Source: Ornithomonoglobus_A sp045612845 (GTDB lineage: Bacteria; Bacillota; Clostridia; UBA1381). Taken from it: 64,000 nucleotides of DNA. Of the stretch, positions 1-8,573 are shown one piece after another. The first letter of the stretch is position 1. Each line of letters begins with the position of its first letter. The DNA lies in the NCBI GenBank assembly GCA_045612845.1, contig JAZKZV010000025.1, positions 176,185 to 240,184 on the forward strand, read 5' to 3'. Made by a program: the position numbers and the translations under genes. The notes below the pieces were generated by a model. That model saw only the letters and a list, made by a program, of their open reading frames with translations. It was not told the origin of the DNA and did not search any database.

Positions 1-393
1 AAAATAAATCTTTCTACATCAGCGGTGATTGAGAGAATTAAAAAACTTGAAAATTCAGGTGTTATTGAGGGATATACAGCTATTATAAATCAGAATGCTG
101 TTGGCAGAGAACTTGTGGCATTTATGTATGTTAGCCTCGAGCATCCTAAATATAATGAGGGATTTATAAAACAAATCAACAAAAACAGTTCTGTAGTTGA
201 GTGTCATTATATAGCAGGCGATTTTGATTTTATTTTAAAAGTTGCTACAAGGTCAGGCAAATCGCTGGAGGAATTTTTAAATTTTGTAAAATCAATAGGC
301 GGTGTATCGCTTACCCGTACATCGGTTGTGCTTTCTACAAATAAGTATGAGTCTTGTTTGCTTCCTGATAAAGGGGATTTTGTTTCAATTTGA
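1..393 (+). CDS. Lrp/AsnC-family transcriptional regulator (5' end missing)
   Basis: The reading frame is open from base 1, so the start lies to the left of the window; the first ATG (base 25) is internal. The visible part begins inside the recognition helix and wing of the Lrp/AsnC winged HTH (LSTSAVIERIKKLENSGVI), followed by a RAM-type effector-binding domain with the usual GDFDFILKV segment. Family members bind amino acids and control nearby transport or metabolic genes. The gene ends 29 bases before the sodium:amino-acid symporter on the same strand, so that symporter is a plausible target or operon partner (inference). The usual family length is about 150 residues, so roughly 20-25 residues are missing. 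Confidence 0.9.
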   Translation, partial: KINLSTSAVIERIKKLENSGVIEGYTAIINQNAVGRELVAFMYVSLEHPKYNEGFIKQINKNSSVVECHYIAGDFDFILKVATRSGKSLEEFLNFVKSIGGVSLTRTSVVLSTNKYESCLLPDKGDFVSI

Positions 394-422
394 TTTTAGG
401 CATCGGAGGTATTTTATAAATT

Positions 423-1796
423 ATGGAGTTAGTCAATTTAATTGTTGATAAAGTAAATGATGTTGTATGGGGACCTGTTATGCTTACATTGCTAATAGGT
501 ACAGGAATATTTCTATCTGTTAGGACAGGTTTTTTACAGTTTAAAAAATTCACCTATATGATGAAAAACACTGTCTTGGGTATTTTCTCGAAAAAACAAC
601 ATCAAAAAGATTCATCAGGAGTTACGCCTTTTCAGGCAGTAGCTACCGCAATGGCGGGAACAATAGGAACAGGCAGTATTGCAGGGTTGGCTACAGCCAT
701 TGTTTCGGGAGGTCCCGGAGCGGTTTTCTGGATGTGGATTAGTGCGCTGCTTGGTATGGTAACAAAATATGCCGAGATAGTTCTTTCACTAAAATACAGA
801 GAAAAGAACGAGCAGGGGCAGTGGGTTGGCGGACCTATGTATTACATAAAAAACGGTCTTAATTTAAAGTGGCTTGCGGTTTTGTTCGCACTGTTTGCTA
901 TGATGGCATGTCTCGGTACAGGAAATGCAACACAGTCTAATTCTATTGCAGTTGCATTAGAAAGTACGATTGGTATAAATCCGTTGATTACAGGCACAAT
1001 ACTTACAATAACCGTTGCGGCAGTTATTTTGGGTGGTATGCGCAGAATAGCCTCTGTAAATGAAAAATTGGTTCCATTTATGGCTATGTTCTATGTTATA
1101 TGTTCAATAATAGCTTTGGCAATAAATTTTGAAAAAATACCGGGTGCATTTGCTTTGATTTTTAAAGAAGCCTTTAATTTTAAAGCGGCAACAGGCGGCG
1201 CGGCGGGATACGGTGTAATACTTGCTATGCATTATGGTTTTTCGCGTGGTGTTTTTTCAAACGAAGCGGGACTCGGAAGTGCACCTATTGCCCATGCAGC
1301 GTCAAGTACAAAAAGTCCTGTTCAGCAAGGACTCTGGGGTATGTTTGAGGTATTCTTTACAACCCTTATTATATGTACAATTTCGGCAATAGTTATCTTA
1401 ACAACAGGACTGTGGAATACAGGGGATTATCAGGGTGCGGCATTAAGTATTGCATCATTTAATAAAATTATTCCGGGTTTTGGAGGGTTTGTTGTAACAC
1501 TGTCTACTATCTTTTTTGCCTTATCTACAATTCTTGGTTGGGCATATTACGGAGAAGTGTGTATTGAGTTTTTGTCGGATAAATCCAAAAAAGCTGTATT
1601 TGTTTACAGGTGCATTTATGTTGCATTTGTATTTGTAGGTACAGTAGGTAGCTTGGACTTAATCTGGAGTATATCAGAGGCAATGAACGGACTGATGGCT
1701 ATTCCTAATCTGATTGGTATAATCGGCTTGTGTAAAGTAGTAAGCTCGGCATCTAAAGAATATTTTAATAGAAAAATAAATAAGATGGATGTTTAA
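423..1796 (+). CDS. Sodium:alanine/glycine symporter (AGCS family)
   Basis: A 457-residue polytopic membrane protein of the AlsT/AgcS family, which imports alanine or glycine with Na+. Family hallmarks are visible: TAMAGTIGTGSIAGLATAI near residues 75-95, GGPMYYIKNGL near 135, and NEAGLGSAPIAHAA near 280. Length is typical. The start has a clear GGAGG about 14 bases upstream. It follows the Lrp/AsnC regulator, which suggests amino-acid-responsive control. The exact substrate cannot be read from sequence. The 3' end lies in a hairpin shared with the convergent P-ATPase gene. Confidence 0.92.
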   Translation: MELVNLIVDKVNDVVWGPVMLTLLIGTGIFLSVRTGFLQFKKFTYMMKNTVLGIFSKKQHQKDSSGVTPFQAVATAMAGTIGTGSIAGLATAIVSGGPGAVFWMWISALLGMVTKYAEIVLSLKYREKNEQGQWVGGPMYYIKNGLNLKWLAVLFALFAMMACLGTGNATQSNSIAVALESTIGINPLITGTILTITVAAVILGGMRRIASVNEKLVPFMAMFYVICSIIALAINFEKIPGAFALIFKEAFNFKAATGGAAGYGVILAMHYGFSRGVFSNEAGLGSAPIAHAASSTKSPVQQGLWGMFEVFFTTLIICTISAIVILTTGLWNTGDYQGAALSIASFNKIIPGFGGFVVTLSTIFFALSTILGWAYYGEVCIEFLSDKSKKAVFVYRCIYVAFVFVGTVGSLDLIWSISEAMNGLMAIPNLIGIIGLCKVVSSASKEYFNRKINKMDV

Positions 1797-1813
1797 ACAC
1801 CCATCTTATTTAT
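1778..1813. terminator. Bidirectional terminator between symporter and P-ATPase genes
   Basis: A perfect-to-near-perfect inverted repeat, AAATAAGATGG...CCATCTTATTT, spans the two convergent stop codons. It has A/T runs on both sides and so can serve both strands. Confidence 0.75.
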
Positions 1814-4359
1814 TTTTGTTTGCTTAAAATTTTACTTGCTTCTACAATAACGAGCGGTAAAAGTGATAGTGTCGAAACAATAAACCACTGCAGTGCTGAC
1901 AGAGGAACTGCATCAAATATGCGTGCTATTGACGGAACAGAAATAACACCTACCTCTAAAACAACTCCGATAATAAGGGAGAGTATAAGGTACTTGTTCT
2001 TAAAAATTCCTGCTTTTATAACAGAACCATCACTCCGCATATTAAATGCATGAACTAACTGAGACATAGAGAGAACTGCAAATGCCATTGTTTTACCAAC
2101 AAGAATGTTTCTGAATATATTTGTACCTATAGAAAACGCAAGAAGTGCAAGTGCACCAATCATAAGCCCTTCAAAAATTATATCGCGCCATAGACCGCCT
2201 GAGAACAGACTGTTTTTTGATGGGTTTGGCGGACGTTGCATTATACTATCATCATCAGGGTCAAGACCCAATGCAATTGCAGGCAAAGAGTCTGTTACAA
2301 GATTTACCCATAGGAGTGAAATTGCATTAAGCGGTGAAGAGTATCCAAAAACGATTCCCGAAAATACAGTTAATATTTCACCAATATTACTTGACAGTAA
2401 GAACTTAACAGATTTTTTTATATTATCAAAAATTCCTCTGCCTACTCTTATTGCATCTACAATAGTTGCAAAATTATCATCTGTTAAAATTATATCTGAG
2501 GCATTTTTGGCAACCTCCGTTCCGCATTTACCCATACTGCAGCCTATATCTGCGCAAGATAGTGCGGGTGCATCATTTACGCCGTCACCCGTCATAGCAA
2601 CAACTGCACCGTTCTGTTGCCATGCTTTTACAATACGCACTTTATGAGCAGGGGTAACCCTTGCAAAAACTCTGTAATCCTTTATGCAGTCTTTTAATTC
2701 GTTATCTGGTAATTTGTCAAGCTCATTGCCGCTCATTACCTTTTCGTTCTTGAGTATTCCTGTCTGTTTTGCAATAGATATTGCAGTACCTATGTTATCG
2801 CCTGTTATCATAACAGGTGTTATACTTGCGCTTGTGCAAATTTCCACAGCATGTTTTGCCTCATCTCGCGGTGGATCTTCTATTCCTAAAAGACCTAAGA
2901 ATGTCATATTATCCGTATTCATTTTTTCGGTAGCAATGTCTTTGTATGCAACTGCAATAACACGTAATGCACGTGATGTCATATCCTTATTCTGAGACAG
3001 AATGTTTTTTCGCTCCTGAGGAGATAGAGGAGTCAGTTTTCCGTTTTTAAAAATATTTGAGCATTCGGGAAGAATGTATTCCAAGGCTCCTTTTAATATA
3101 AACCTGTTATTTGTGCCTTTGCGGCATAACACGCTCATTGTTTTTGTTTCGGAGGAAAAAGGTATTTCTTTAATTCTTTTAAATTTGTTGTTTAGTTCGG
3201 CTATATCTACCTCGTTCTCCTTTGCCCATTCTATAATGGCTAAATCGGTCGGATTGCCTGAAATGTCACTGCAAAGTGCAGCGCAGTTAACAAGCAGCGG
3301 CTTGTCGTTTGTGTAATGTGCAGTTATATGCATCTGATTTTTTGTTAGTGTTCCTGTTTTATCTGTGCATATTACAGATGCAGAGCCGAGTGTTTCAACA
3401 GATGGCAAGGTTCTGACAATAGCATTCTGAGATGACATCTTTAAAACACCTATAGCAAGCATAATTGTAACTATTGCAGGTAATCCCTCGGGTATTGCCG
3501 CAACTGCAAGGGACACAGAAGTCATAAACATTTCCAGAGGATTAAGATGCTCAAGAACTCCTATTATAAAGATTATTACACATATAATAAGCGCTGATAT
3601 ACCTAAAATCCTGCCTGTATTATTAAGACGTTTCTGGAGCGGAGTTTCTGTTGTGTCTTCATGGGATAGCATTGCTGCAATTTCGCCAACCTCGGTTGCC
3701 ATACCTGTTTTTACGACAATGCCTTTGCCGTTTCCGCCAACAACATCAGTAGATGAATACACCATATTAACTCTGTCTGCTAATGGTGTAAATTCGGACA
3801 TGGTTTTAGTACAATCCTTGGTTCGGGGTATTGATTCGCCGGTAAGAGAGGCTTCGCCTAAAAGCAAGGAATTGTTTTCAATTATTCTGCAATCTGCACA
3901 TATAATATCGCCTGTTTTAAAGAGCAGAATATCTCCGCATACTATTTGTGAACTGTCAATTACAATTTCTTTTCCATCTCGTATAACATGTGCTTTGGGT
4001 GAAGATAATTTTTTTAGTGCATCAATGCTTTTTTGAGCACGTGTCTCCTGTGTCAGACCTAATATGGCATTTATTGTTACTATTGCAAGAATAATTAGAG
4101 GTTCGGTTATATCCGGATTTTTGCTTATTAGTGAAGTTATGTACGAAAGGACAGCTGCGCCTATAAGCAGTAAAATCATAAAATCATTAAACTGTACAAA
4201 AAATCTTAATATAATGGGCTTTTTCTTTTTCGATGTTATTACATTCTCGCCGTTTTTTATAAGACGCTCTCTTGCCTCGGCACTCGTTAGTCCGTCCTTG
4301 GTGCTTGTGTTAAAATGTTTTTGAGTTTCTGCTATACTCATTGTGTGAAAACTTTTCAT
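1810..4359 (-). CDS. Calcium-translocating P-type ATPase (P2A, SERCA/PMCA-like)
   Basis: An 849-residue cation pump. Motifs in order: N-terminal cation-ATPase domain; actuator motif SLTGES; transmembrane PEGLPAI (M4 ion site, Ca2+-ATPase type); phosphorylation site ICTDKTGTLT; nucleotide-binding domain; hinge motif MTGDGVNDAPAL; then a C-terminal membrane domain with NLVTDSLPAIALG. The PEGL motif and the full-length C-terminal helices point to Ca2+ export (P2A) rather than heavy metals; Na+/K+ or Mn2+ cannot be ruled out. The start has a GAGGAGAAA ribosome site. Single gene, convergent with the symporter. Confidence 0.92.
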   Translation of the reverse strand: MKSFHTMSIAETQKHFNTSTKDGLTSAEARERLIKNGENVITSKKKKPIILRFFVQFNDFMILLLIGAAVLSYITSLISKNPDITEPLIILAIVTINAILGLTQETRAQKSIDALKKLSSPKAHVIRDGKEIVIDSSQIVCGDILLFKTGDIICADCRIIENNSLLLGEASLTGESIPRTKDCTKTMSEFTPLADRVNMVYSSTDVVGGNGKGIVVKTGMATEVGEIAAMLSHEDTTETPLQKRLNNTGRILGISALIICVIIFIIGVLEHLNPLEMFMTSVSLAVAAIPEGLPAIVTIMLAIGVLKMSSQNAIVRTLPSVETLGSASVICTDKTGTLTKNQMHITAHYTNDKPLLVNCAALCSDISGNPTDLAIIEWAKENEVDIAELNNKFKRIKEIPFSSETKTMSVLCRKGTNNRFILKGALEYILPECSNIFKNGKLTPLSPQERKNILSQNKDMTSRALRVIAVAYKDIATEKMNTDNMTFLGLLGIEDPPRDEAKHAVEICTSASITPVMITGDNIGTAISIAKQTGILKNEKVMSGNELDKLPDNELKDCIKDYRVFARVTPAHKVRIVKAWQQNGAVVAMTGDGVNDAPALSCADIGCSMGKCGTEVAKNASDIILTDDNFATIVDAIRVGRGIFDNIKKSVKFLLSSNIGEILTVFSGIVFGYSSPLNAISLLWVNLVTDSLPAIALGLDPDDDSIMQRPPNPSKNSLFSGGLWRDIIFEGLMIGALALLAFSIGTNIFRNILVGKTMAFAVLSMSQLVHAFNMRSDGSVIKAGIFKNKYLILSLIIGVVLEVGVISVPSIARIFDAVPLSALQWFIVSTLSLLPLVIVEASKILSKQK

Positions 4360-4454
4360 TACATTTCTCCTCTTTATAGCTTGTTTTATAGATAAATATT
4401 CGAACTAAAAAAGTAATATTACTCATTTGTATTTAAAATGTAAACAAATTGTTT

Positions 4455-4483
4455 TTGAATATTAAAATATAGTGTGGTATAAT
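4455..4483 (+). promoter_or_regulatory. Sigma-A-type promoter of the degenerate transposase-like gene
   Basis: TTGAAT at 4455-4460 and TATAAT at 4478-4483 are separated by 17 bases. Transcription would start near 4490, leaving a leader of about 65 bases that contains the hairpin at 4502-4524. Confidence 0.65.
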
Positions 4484-4501
4484 CAAGTTGTAAGATATAT
4501 G

Positions 4502-4524
4502 TGTCCCCAATAAATCGGGGGACA
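4502..4524 (+). promoter_or_regulatory. Leader hairpin TGTCCCC/GGGGACA
   Basis: Seven-base-pair GC-rich stem with a 9-base loop in the untranslated leader of the 4554 gene, between the -10 box and the AAAGGAGG ribosome site. It has no T-run after it, so it is not a simple terminator. It could be a protein-binding RNA or DNA hairpin, possibly for the gene's own product (speculative). Confidence 0.5.
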
Positions 4525-4553
4525 TAAAATGTATATTAAAAAGGAGGCTCATT

Positions 4554-5225
4554 ATGGCACGAAAGGCAAGAGAAAAAAGCGCTACAGGAATGTATAATGT
4601 AATAATAAAAGGCTCGGCACCGTTATTTAATAATGATGAGGATTATGACTTCTTTATAGAAATTTTGCAAGACTATATAGATGAAATTTATGCCTTTGCT
4701 ATTACACCGTCAGTAATGGCTATTGCGATGAAGGAAACTGATAAGGGAATAGGTATGGACCTTAAACCTCTTATGACGAAATATGCACGATACTACAACA
4801 AAAACAATAATCTTGAAGGTAAGCTTTTTGCAGACAGATTTAAGAGTGAGCCTATTTTAGGTGATAAAGAATTAAAGAACAGTATTGCTTTAATTGAAGA
4901 TTTGTTGGTGATTACAAATTCGGACGGATACACAAGTGTGAATGGCGACGGTAAATATGAAATGATTGAATTCTATGCTTCGCTTATGGGTAAAAAAGAA
5001 ACACTAAAGAAGAAAGCACAACCCAAAAAGAAGACAGAAGCAGTTAAAAAGCCGACTCCTGCCAAGAAAACATCTGCGCCTGTTAAAAAGACAACCACAC
5101 CTAAGAAAACTGCAGCTCCAAAGCCTGCAAAGGTTGAAAAGAGTACAGTTAAGAAAACAGAAGAAACAGTACAAAAACCTGTTGAAAAGAAAAGAAATAA
5201 CTCACTTCCAACATGGCTTTTGTAA
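4554..5225 (+). CDS. Degenerate Y1/REP-type transposase relative with lysine-rich H1-like tail
   Basis: 223 residues. Residues 1-120 follow the TnpA_REP (RAYT, Y1 transposase) pattern: MARKAREKSATGMYNVIIKG at the start, a DxxDYDFFIEIL block, and the family signature GKLFADRFKSEPI near 97-109. The catalytic parts are gone: where active members have NHVHLL this protein has a segment reading SVMAIAMKE, and the block that normally carries the nucleophilic Tyr (RYIHxNP) reads SIALIEDLL without Tyr. Residues ~148-215 are almost entirely Lys, Pro, Ala and Thr (repeated PKK/PAKK), like histone H1 or HctB tails. The protein ends LPTWLL. It has its own promoter, a strong AAAGGAGG site and a terminator, so it looks like an expressed, domesticated nucleic-acid-binding protein rather than a mobile element. 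Function unknown. Confidence 0.75.
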   Translation: MARKAREKSATGMYNVIIKGSAPLFNNDEDYDFFIEILQDYIDEIYAFAITPSVMAIAMKETDKGIGMDLKPLMTKYARYYNKNNNLEGKLFADRFKSEPILGDKELKNSIALIEDLLVITNSDGYTSVNGDGKYEMIEFYASLMGKKETLKKKAQPKKKTEAVKKPTPAKKTSAPVKKTTTPKKTAAPKPAKVEKSTVKKTEETVQKPVEKKRNNSLPTWLL

Positions 5226-5261
5226 ATTTGTTCTAATTAGTAAAAATAATACATATAATAG

Positions 5262-5291
5262 TAGTACAGGCTTTTGGTCTGTACTATTTTT
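5262..5291 (+). terminator. Terminator after the transposase-like gene
   Basis: TAGTACAG (5262-5269) and CTGTACTA (5279-5286) form an 8-bp stem followed by TTTTTAT. It ends only about 16 bases before the start of the deacetylase gene. Confidence 0.65.
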
Positions 5292-5307
5292 ATAGGAGTG
5301 ATTATAT

Positions 5308-6063
5308 TTGAGCTTTGTTGTAATACGTGTCAGACGCATAATTCCGTATCTGGTAATTCTGGTGCTTATTCCGATTATTATTTCATTTTTTACCAAAACA
5401 GTACAGGTTTTTAATGTAAACGGACGCGAAATACCAATATATTGTGTTGACAGGGATGATAAAAAAATAGCACTTACTTTTGATTGTGCATGGAATGATG
5501 AAGATATTGACCTGATTTTAGACACTCTGGATGAATATGATTGCAGAGCAACATTTTTTGTTGTAGGTGATTGGGTGGAAAAATATAGCGAGAGTCTTGT
5601 AAAAATACATAACCGTGGACACGAAATAGGTAATCATTCGTATAATCACAAGGATTATACAAAGCTTTCGAGTGATGAAATATCCCATGATTTGGAAATA
5701 TGCGATAATGTTATAGAAAATACAATAGGTGTTAAACCGTCGCTTGTACGTGCTCCGTCGGGCGGATATAATAATACAGTTATAAAAACTTGTGAAGATA
5801 GGGGAAATACGTATATTCAGTGGTCGGTAGACTCAATAGACTATGGGGAAACTACCGTGTCGGGAATTGTTGAACGTGCAACGCGAAATGTAAAATCGGG
5901 TGATATAATTTTATTACATAATGGTACGGAACATACTGCAGAGGCACTTCCTCAGATTTTAGAGAAATTATCTAATCAGTTTGAATTTGCGACAGTTTCA
6001 AATATAATATATAAAAACAATTATAAAATTGACCATACAGGTAAGCAAATAAAAGTCAAATAA
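5308..6063 (+). CDS. Polysaccharide deacetylase (NodB domain, PdaB/PdaA-like)
   Basis: 251 residues with one N-terminal membrane anchor (residues ~8-25) and a carbohydrate esterase 4 domain that removes N-acetyl groups from cell-wall glycans. Visible motifs: ALTFDCAW (motif 1; the second Asp of the usual TFDDG is replaced, as in several sporulation deacetylases), HEIGNHSYNH (motif 2, metal His pair), RAPSGGYNN (motif 3) and IILLHNG (motif 5). The start is TTG with AGGAGTG 7 bases upstream; no ATG fits. The TFDxxW form resembles B. subtilis PdaB, so a role in spore cortex or envelope is plausible but not proven. Confidence 0.85.
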   Translation: MSFVVIRVRRIIPYLVILVLIPIIISFFTKTVQVFNVNGREIPIYCVDRDDKKIALTFDCAWNDEDIDLILDTLDEYDCRATFFVVGDWVEKYSESLVKIHNRGHEIGNHSYNHKDYTKLSSDEISHDLEICDNVIENTIGVKPSLVRAPSGGYNNTVIKTCEDRGNTYIQWSVDSIDYGETTVSGIVERATRNVKSGDIILLHNGTEHTAEALPQILEKLSNQFEFATVSNIIYKNNYKIDHTGKQIKVK

Positions 6064-6085
6064 AAAAGGGCATATGCCCTTTTTT
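6062..6085. terminator. Bidirectional terminator (perfect 24-bp palindrome)
   Basis: Six A, GGGCATATGCCC, six T: a perfect palindrome lying between two convergent genes and able to terminate both strands. Confidence 0.8.
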
Positions 6086-8351
6086 ATTTGAGTAATTTAT
6101 ATATTAGGCTCGAAACCTCTGCTCTTGTTATTAAGCCTTGCGGTTTTATGGTATCGTCCTCATACCCGCTTACAATTTTATTGTGAACAAGCTTATATAT
6201 TTCATCTTGTGCCCATTCGGGAATTTCGTTTGAATCAGCGAATGTATAGTTGTATTTGCCGCTATCCTTTATAGTTCTTCCCAGAACAGTCATTGCCTCA
6301 GCTCTTGTTATATGGTCGGACGATGCAAATGATATTGTATCAGTGCTGCCACGTCCGTTCATTATGCCATTTTCAACAACTGCATTTATTGCGTTCTTTG
6401 CCCATTCGGGAATTTCGTTTGCGTCAGCAAATTGCGTTTTTGAAGAGGAATACCTGTCTAAATCAAAACCCATGTATCTCGAAATTGTCATGGCGAATTC
6501 TGCTCTTGTCATATTGTTATCGGGGAAGAATGCCATGCCATTCTCTGTTTCTATACCACTAAAAATTTTATCCTCACTAAGGGATATAATCATATCGTTT
6601 GCCCAATGTCTTTTTGTATCGTAAAACGCGGATACTGCGCTTATTGTAACATCTATTTCCTTTGTGATATTTCCGACAGTTATTCTGATTTTTCCTTTAG
6701 CATCTTTAGTTGCAGGGTTAGGTGTAAATATACCTGTGTCTGTGATTGTACCGATATTTGTATCGACATCCCATTTTATATTATCGCCTGATATATATAT
6801 TTCTCTCTCATCTGCGTATGCAACGGGGCGTAGTTGTATTTGAATATTATCACCTGCATTGAATGATAGCTCACTAATCTTCTCCCATGTTGTGATGTCA
6901 AAGACTGCCATATCATCAATCTTGTCGTAAACATTAAACGTTATTGGTAACGTTGTATCATTAACATGTGCAAGTATTTTGGATTTACCGCTTTTATCGA
7001 ATGTAACTACATTGTTGTTTACTTGCGCATCGTCAGAGGAATAGTTTAATTTATAATCTGTTATCTCATAATCTGATGTATCAAAAATTCTTCCGACGCT
7101 AAGTACTTGTGTTGAATTTAACAAAACATTTTCATTTAAGTCTACAAATCTGATGTAACCGGGAGTGTTTGTCTTTTCTCTTTTATCTAACAAAAATATA
7201 AAATTAGCAACATTACGCGGTGCTCCGTTTGATGGCTTGTTTACAATGCCGAATGTGGGATTTTGTGGCAGCCACATACCCATCGTTGTTGAACCTCCGC
7301 CATCAAAATTTATTGCATCAACACAGCCTAATTCCTGCATTCGTTTTGCAAGCTCCGTAAGTGATGCGCCGCTGCTGTATCCGCTTTGTCTTCCGTCAAG
7401 CGTATAGAAAATCACATTACCATCAGATTTTATACCTGCTGCAGTTCTCGGATGAACACCTGCCTCAAAGCCTGAACCAATATTCCCGTACTTTAAAAGA
7501 CGACCGCCTACAGAACTTGTCGCCTCGACCGCCTCGCTCCAAAGATTTTTCTCTGAATTTATAGCAGTATTCGTTATTGTAAGTGAATCGCCGACTTTAA
7601 TTTGTCGCATAAATTCCATTAAATCTTCTCTGCCGCCTGCAATATCAATCTGCAGAAGGATTTTTCCGTCGGGAATTTTAATCTCTCCGTTATATTCGAA
7701 AATTTCTTCTGCGGTTACTGTTGCTTTTTTATCTATACTTATTGACCCGTCCGTAATTGAACATAACACATAAAGACAGTCAGATGTTGTTTTTGTTGTT
7801 TCGCCGAATTTATCTGTGAGTAAATATATCGGGTCAAATCCGGGTTGACACCATTTGTTTATAAACATTATTTCTGCTTCATTTTCACCATTGGAAATTG
7901 TAGTTTTAATTTGAAGAGTATCAATAAATGCACTTCCGTCTTCTCTGAAACCTATTGCATCTTGTGCATCGTATTCTTTGGATACGATTTCTCCGCCTGA
8001 TATTGTATATCCCATCTGCAGACCTGTCTGGAATGAAAAATAGTCCGCATTTATGCCCATTCTGCTCCTTAAACCGTTTTTTTCAACAAACTGGTTTGCA
8101 CCATGTATATTTATAGTACCCCATAAAGAATCACCATTAACCATAACGGGAACAATATCCTCATTGGGAGTGTATTCTACATAGTATTCGCTTTGATTGC
8201 CGCGTAACCCGTCTTTAAAACTGTTCTGATAGAAGGTATGAGAGTGCATTACTTCGCTGTTGCTGTTATAAATATTGCCAAGTATGCCGGCATATACAGA
8301 TGTATTAACAAAAATCGCGAAAGCAACAACGGATACTATTAACTTTTTCAC
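6084..8351 (-). CDS. Secreted phosphodiester glycosidase (NAGPA domain) with three SLH domains
   Basis: About 755 residues. Signal peptide (MKKLIVSVVAFAIFVNTSVYA); a phosphodiester glycosidase/NAGPA-like domain (DUF2233) around residues 100-390 with GVHPRTAAGI, FYTLDGRQ and AINFDGGGSTTM; a middle part of beta-rich Ig-like modules; and three S-layer homology repeats from about residue 585 to the end, each opening with the HWA/EWA-type helix. SLH repeats hold proteins to pyruvylated wall polymers. Family members cleave GlcNAc-1-phosphodiester bonds, so wall or teichoic-acid glycan processing is likely. A GTG start at 8351 with GGGGTG upstream gives a clean signal peptide; an in-frame GTG at 8360 overlaps the ribosome site. 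Confidence 0.85.
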   Translation of the reverse strand: MKKLIVSVVAFAIFVNTSVYAGILGNIYNSNSEVMHSHTFYQNSFKDGLRGNQSEYYVEYTPNEDIVPVMVNGDSLWGTINIHGANQFVEKNGLRSRMGINADYFSFQTGLQMGYTISGGEIVSKEYDAQDAIGFREDGSAFIDTLQIKTTISNGENEAEIMFINKWCQPGFDPIYLLTDKFGETTKTTSDCLYVLCSITDGSISIDKKATVTAEEIFEYNGEIKIPDGKILLQIDIAGGREDLMEFMRQIKVGDSLTITNTAINSEKNLWSEAVEATSSVGGRLLKYGNIGSGFEAGVHPRTAAGIKSDGNVIFYTLDGRQSGYSSGASLTELAKRMQELGCVDAINFDGGGSTTMGMWLPQNPTFGIVNKPSNGAPRNVANFIFLLDKREKTNTPGYIRFVDLNENVLLNSTQVLSVGRIFDTSDYEITDYKLNYSSDDAQVNNNVVTFDKSGKSKILAHVNDTTLPITFNVYDKIDDMAVFDITTWEKISELSFNAGDNIQIQLRPVAYADEREIYISGDNIKWDVDTNIGTITDTGIFTPNPATKDAKGKIRITVGNITKEIDVTISAVSAFYDTKRHWANDMIISLSEDKIFSGIETENGMAFFPDNNMTRAEFAMTISRYMGFDLDRYSSSKTQFADANEIPEWAKNAINAVVENGIMNGRGSTDTISFASSDHITRAEAMTVLGRTIKDSGKYNYTFADSNEIPEWAQDEIYKLVHNKIVSGYEDDTIKPQGLITRAEVSSLIYKLLK

Positions 8352-8510
8352 ATTTAACACCCCGCAGTCCTTTTTTAAATACTAATATTTTTATATGAAT
8401 TTATTTTATCACAAATGCGTCAAATAATCAACAATATAAGTAATAAATTTAATGTTAATTTATGCTTTATATGTAAAAAAACTTATAGATATAAAATAAT
8501 GCAAAAATAC

Positions 8511-8539
8511 TTGTAATTATAAAAAAAATATAGTATAAT
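8511..8539 (+). promoter_or_regulatory. Sigma-A-type promoter of the glycosyltransferase gene
   Basis: TTGTAA (8511-8516), 17-base spacer, TATAAT (8534-8539); a GAGGAGGTG ribosome site follows before the ATG at 8574. Confidence 0.65.
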
Positions 8540-8573
8540 GGATATATGTGGTATATAATAGAGGAGGTGTTGT

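Noticed and set aside
1820..4324. Several plus-strand frames opposite the Ca2+-ATPase
   Set aside because: Antisense shadows of a strongly conserved gene, with no ribosome sites and no recognisable protein features.
4554..5225. Active IS200/REP mobile element
   Set aside because: No HUH motif, no catalytic Tyr, no accompanying tnpB and no flanking element ends were seen.
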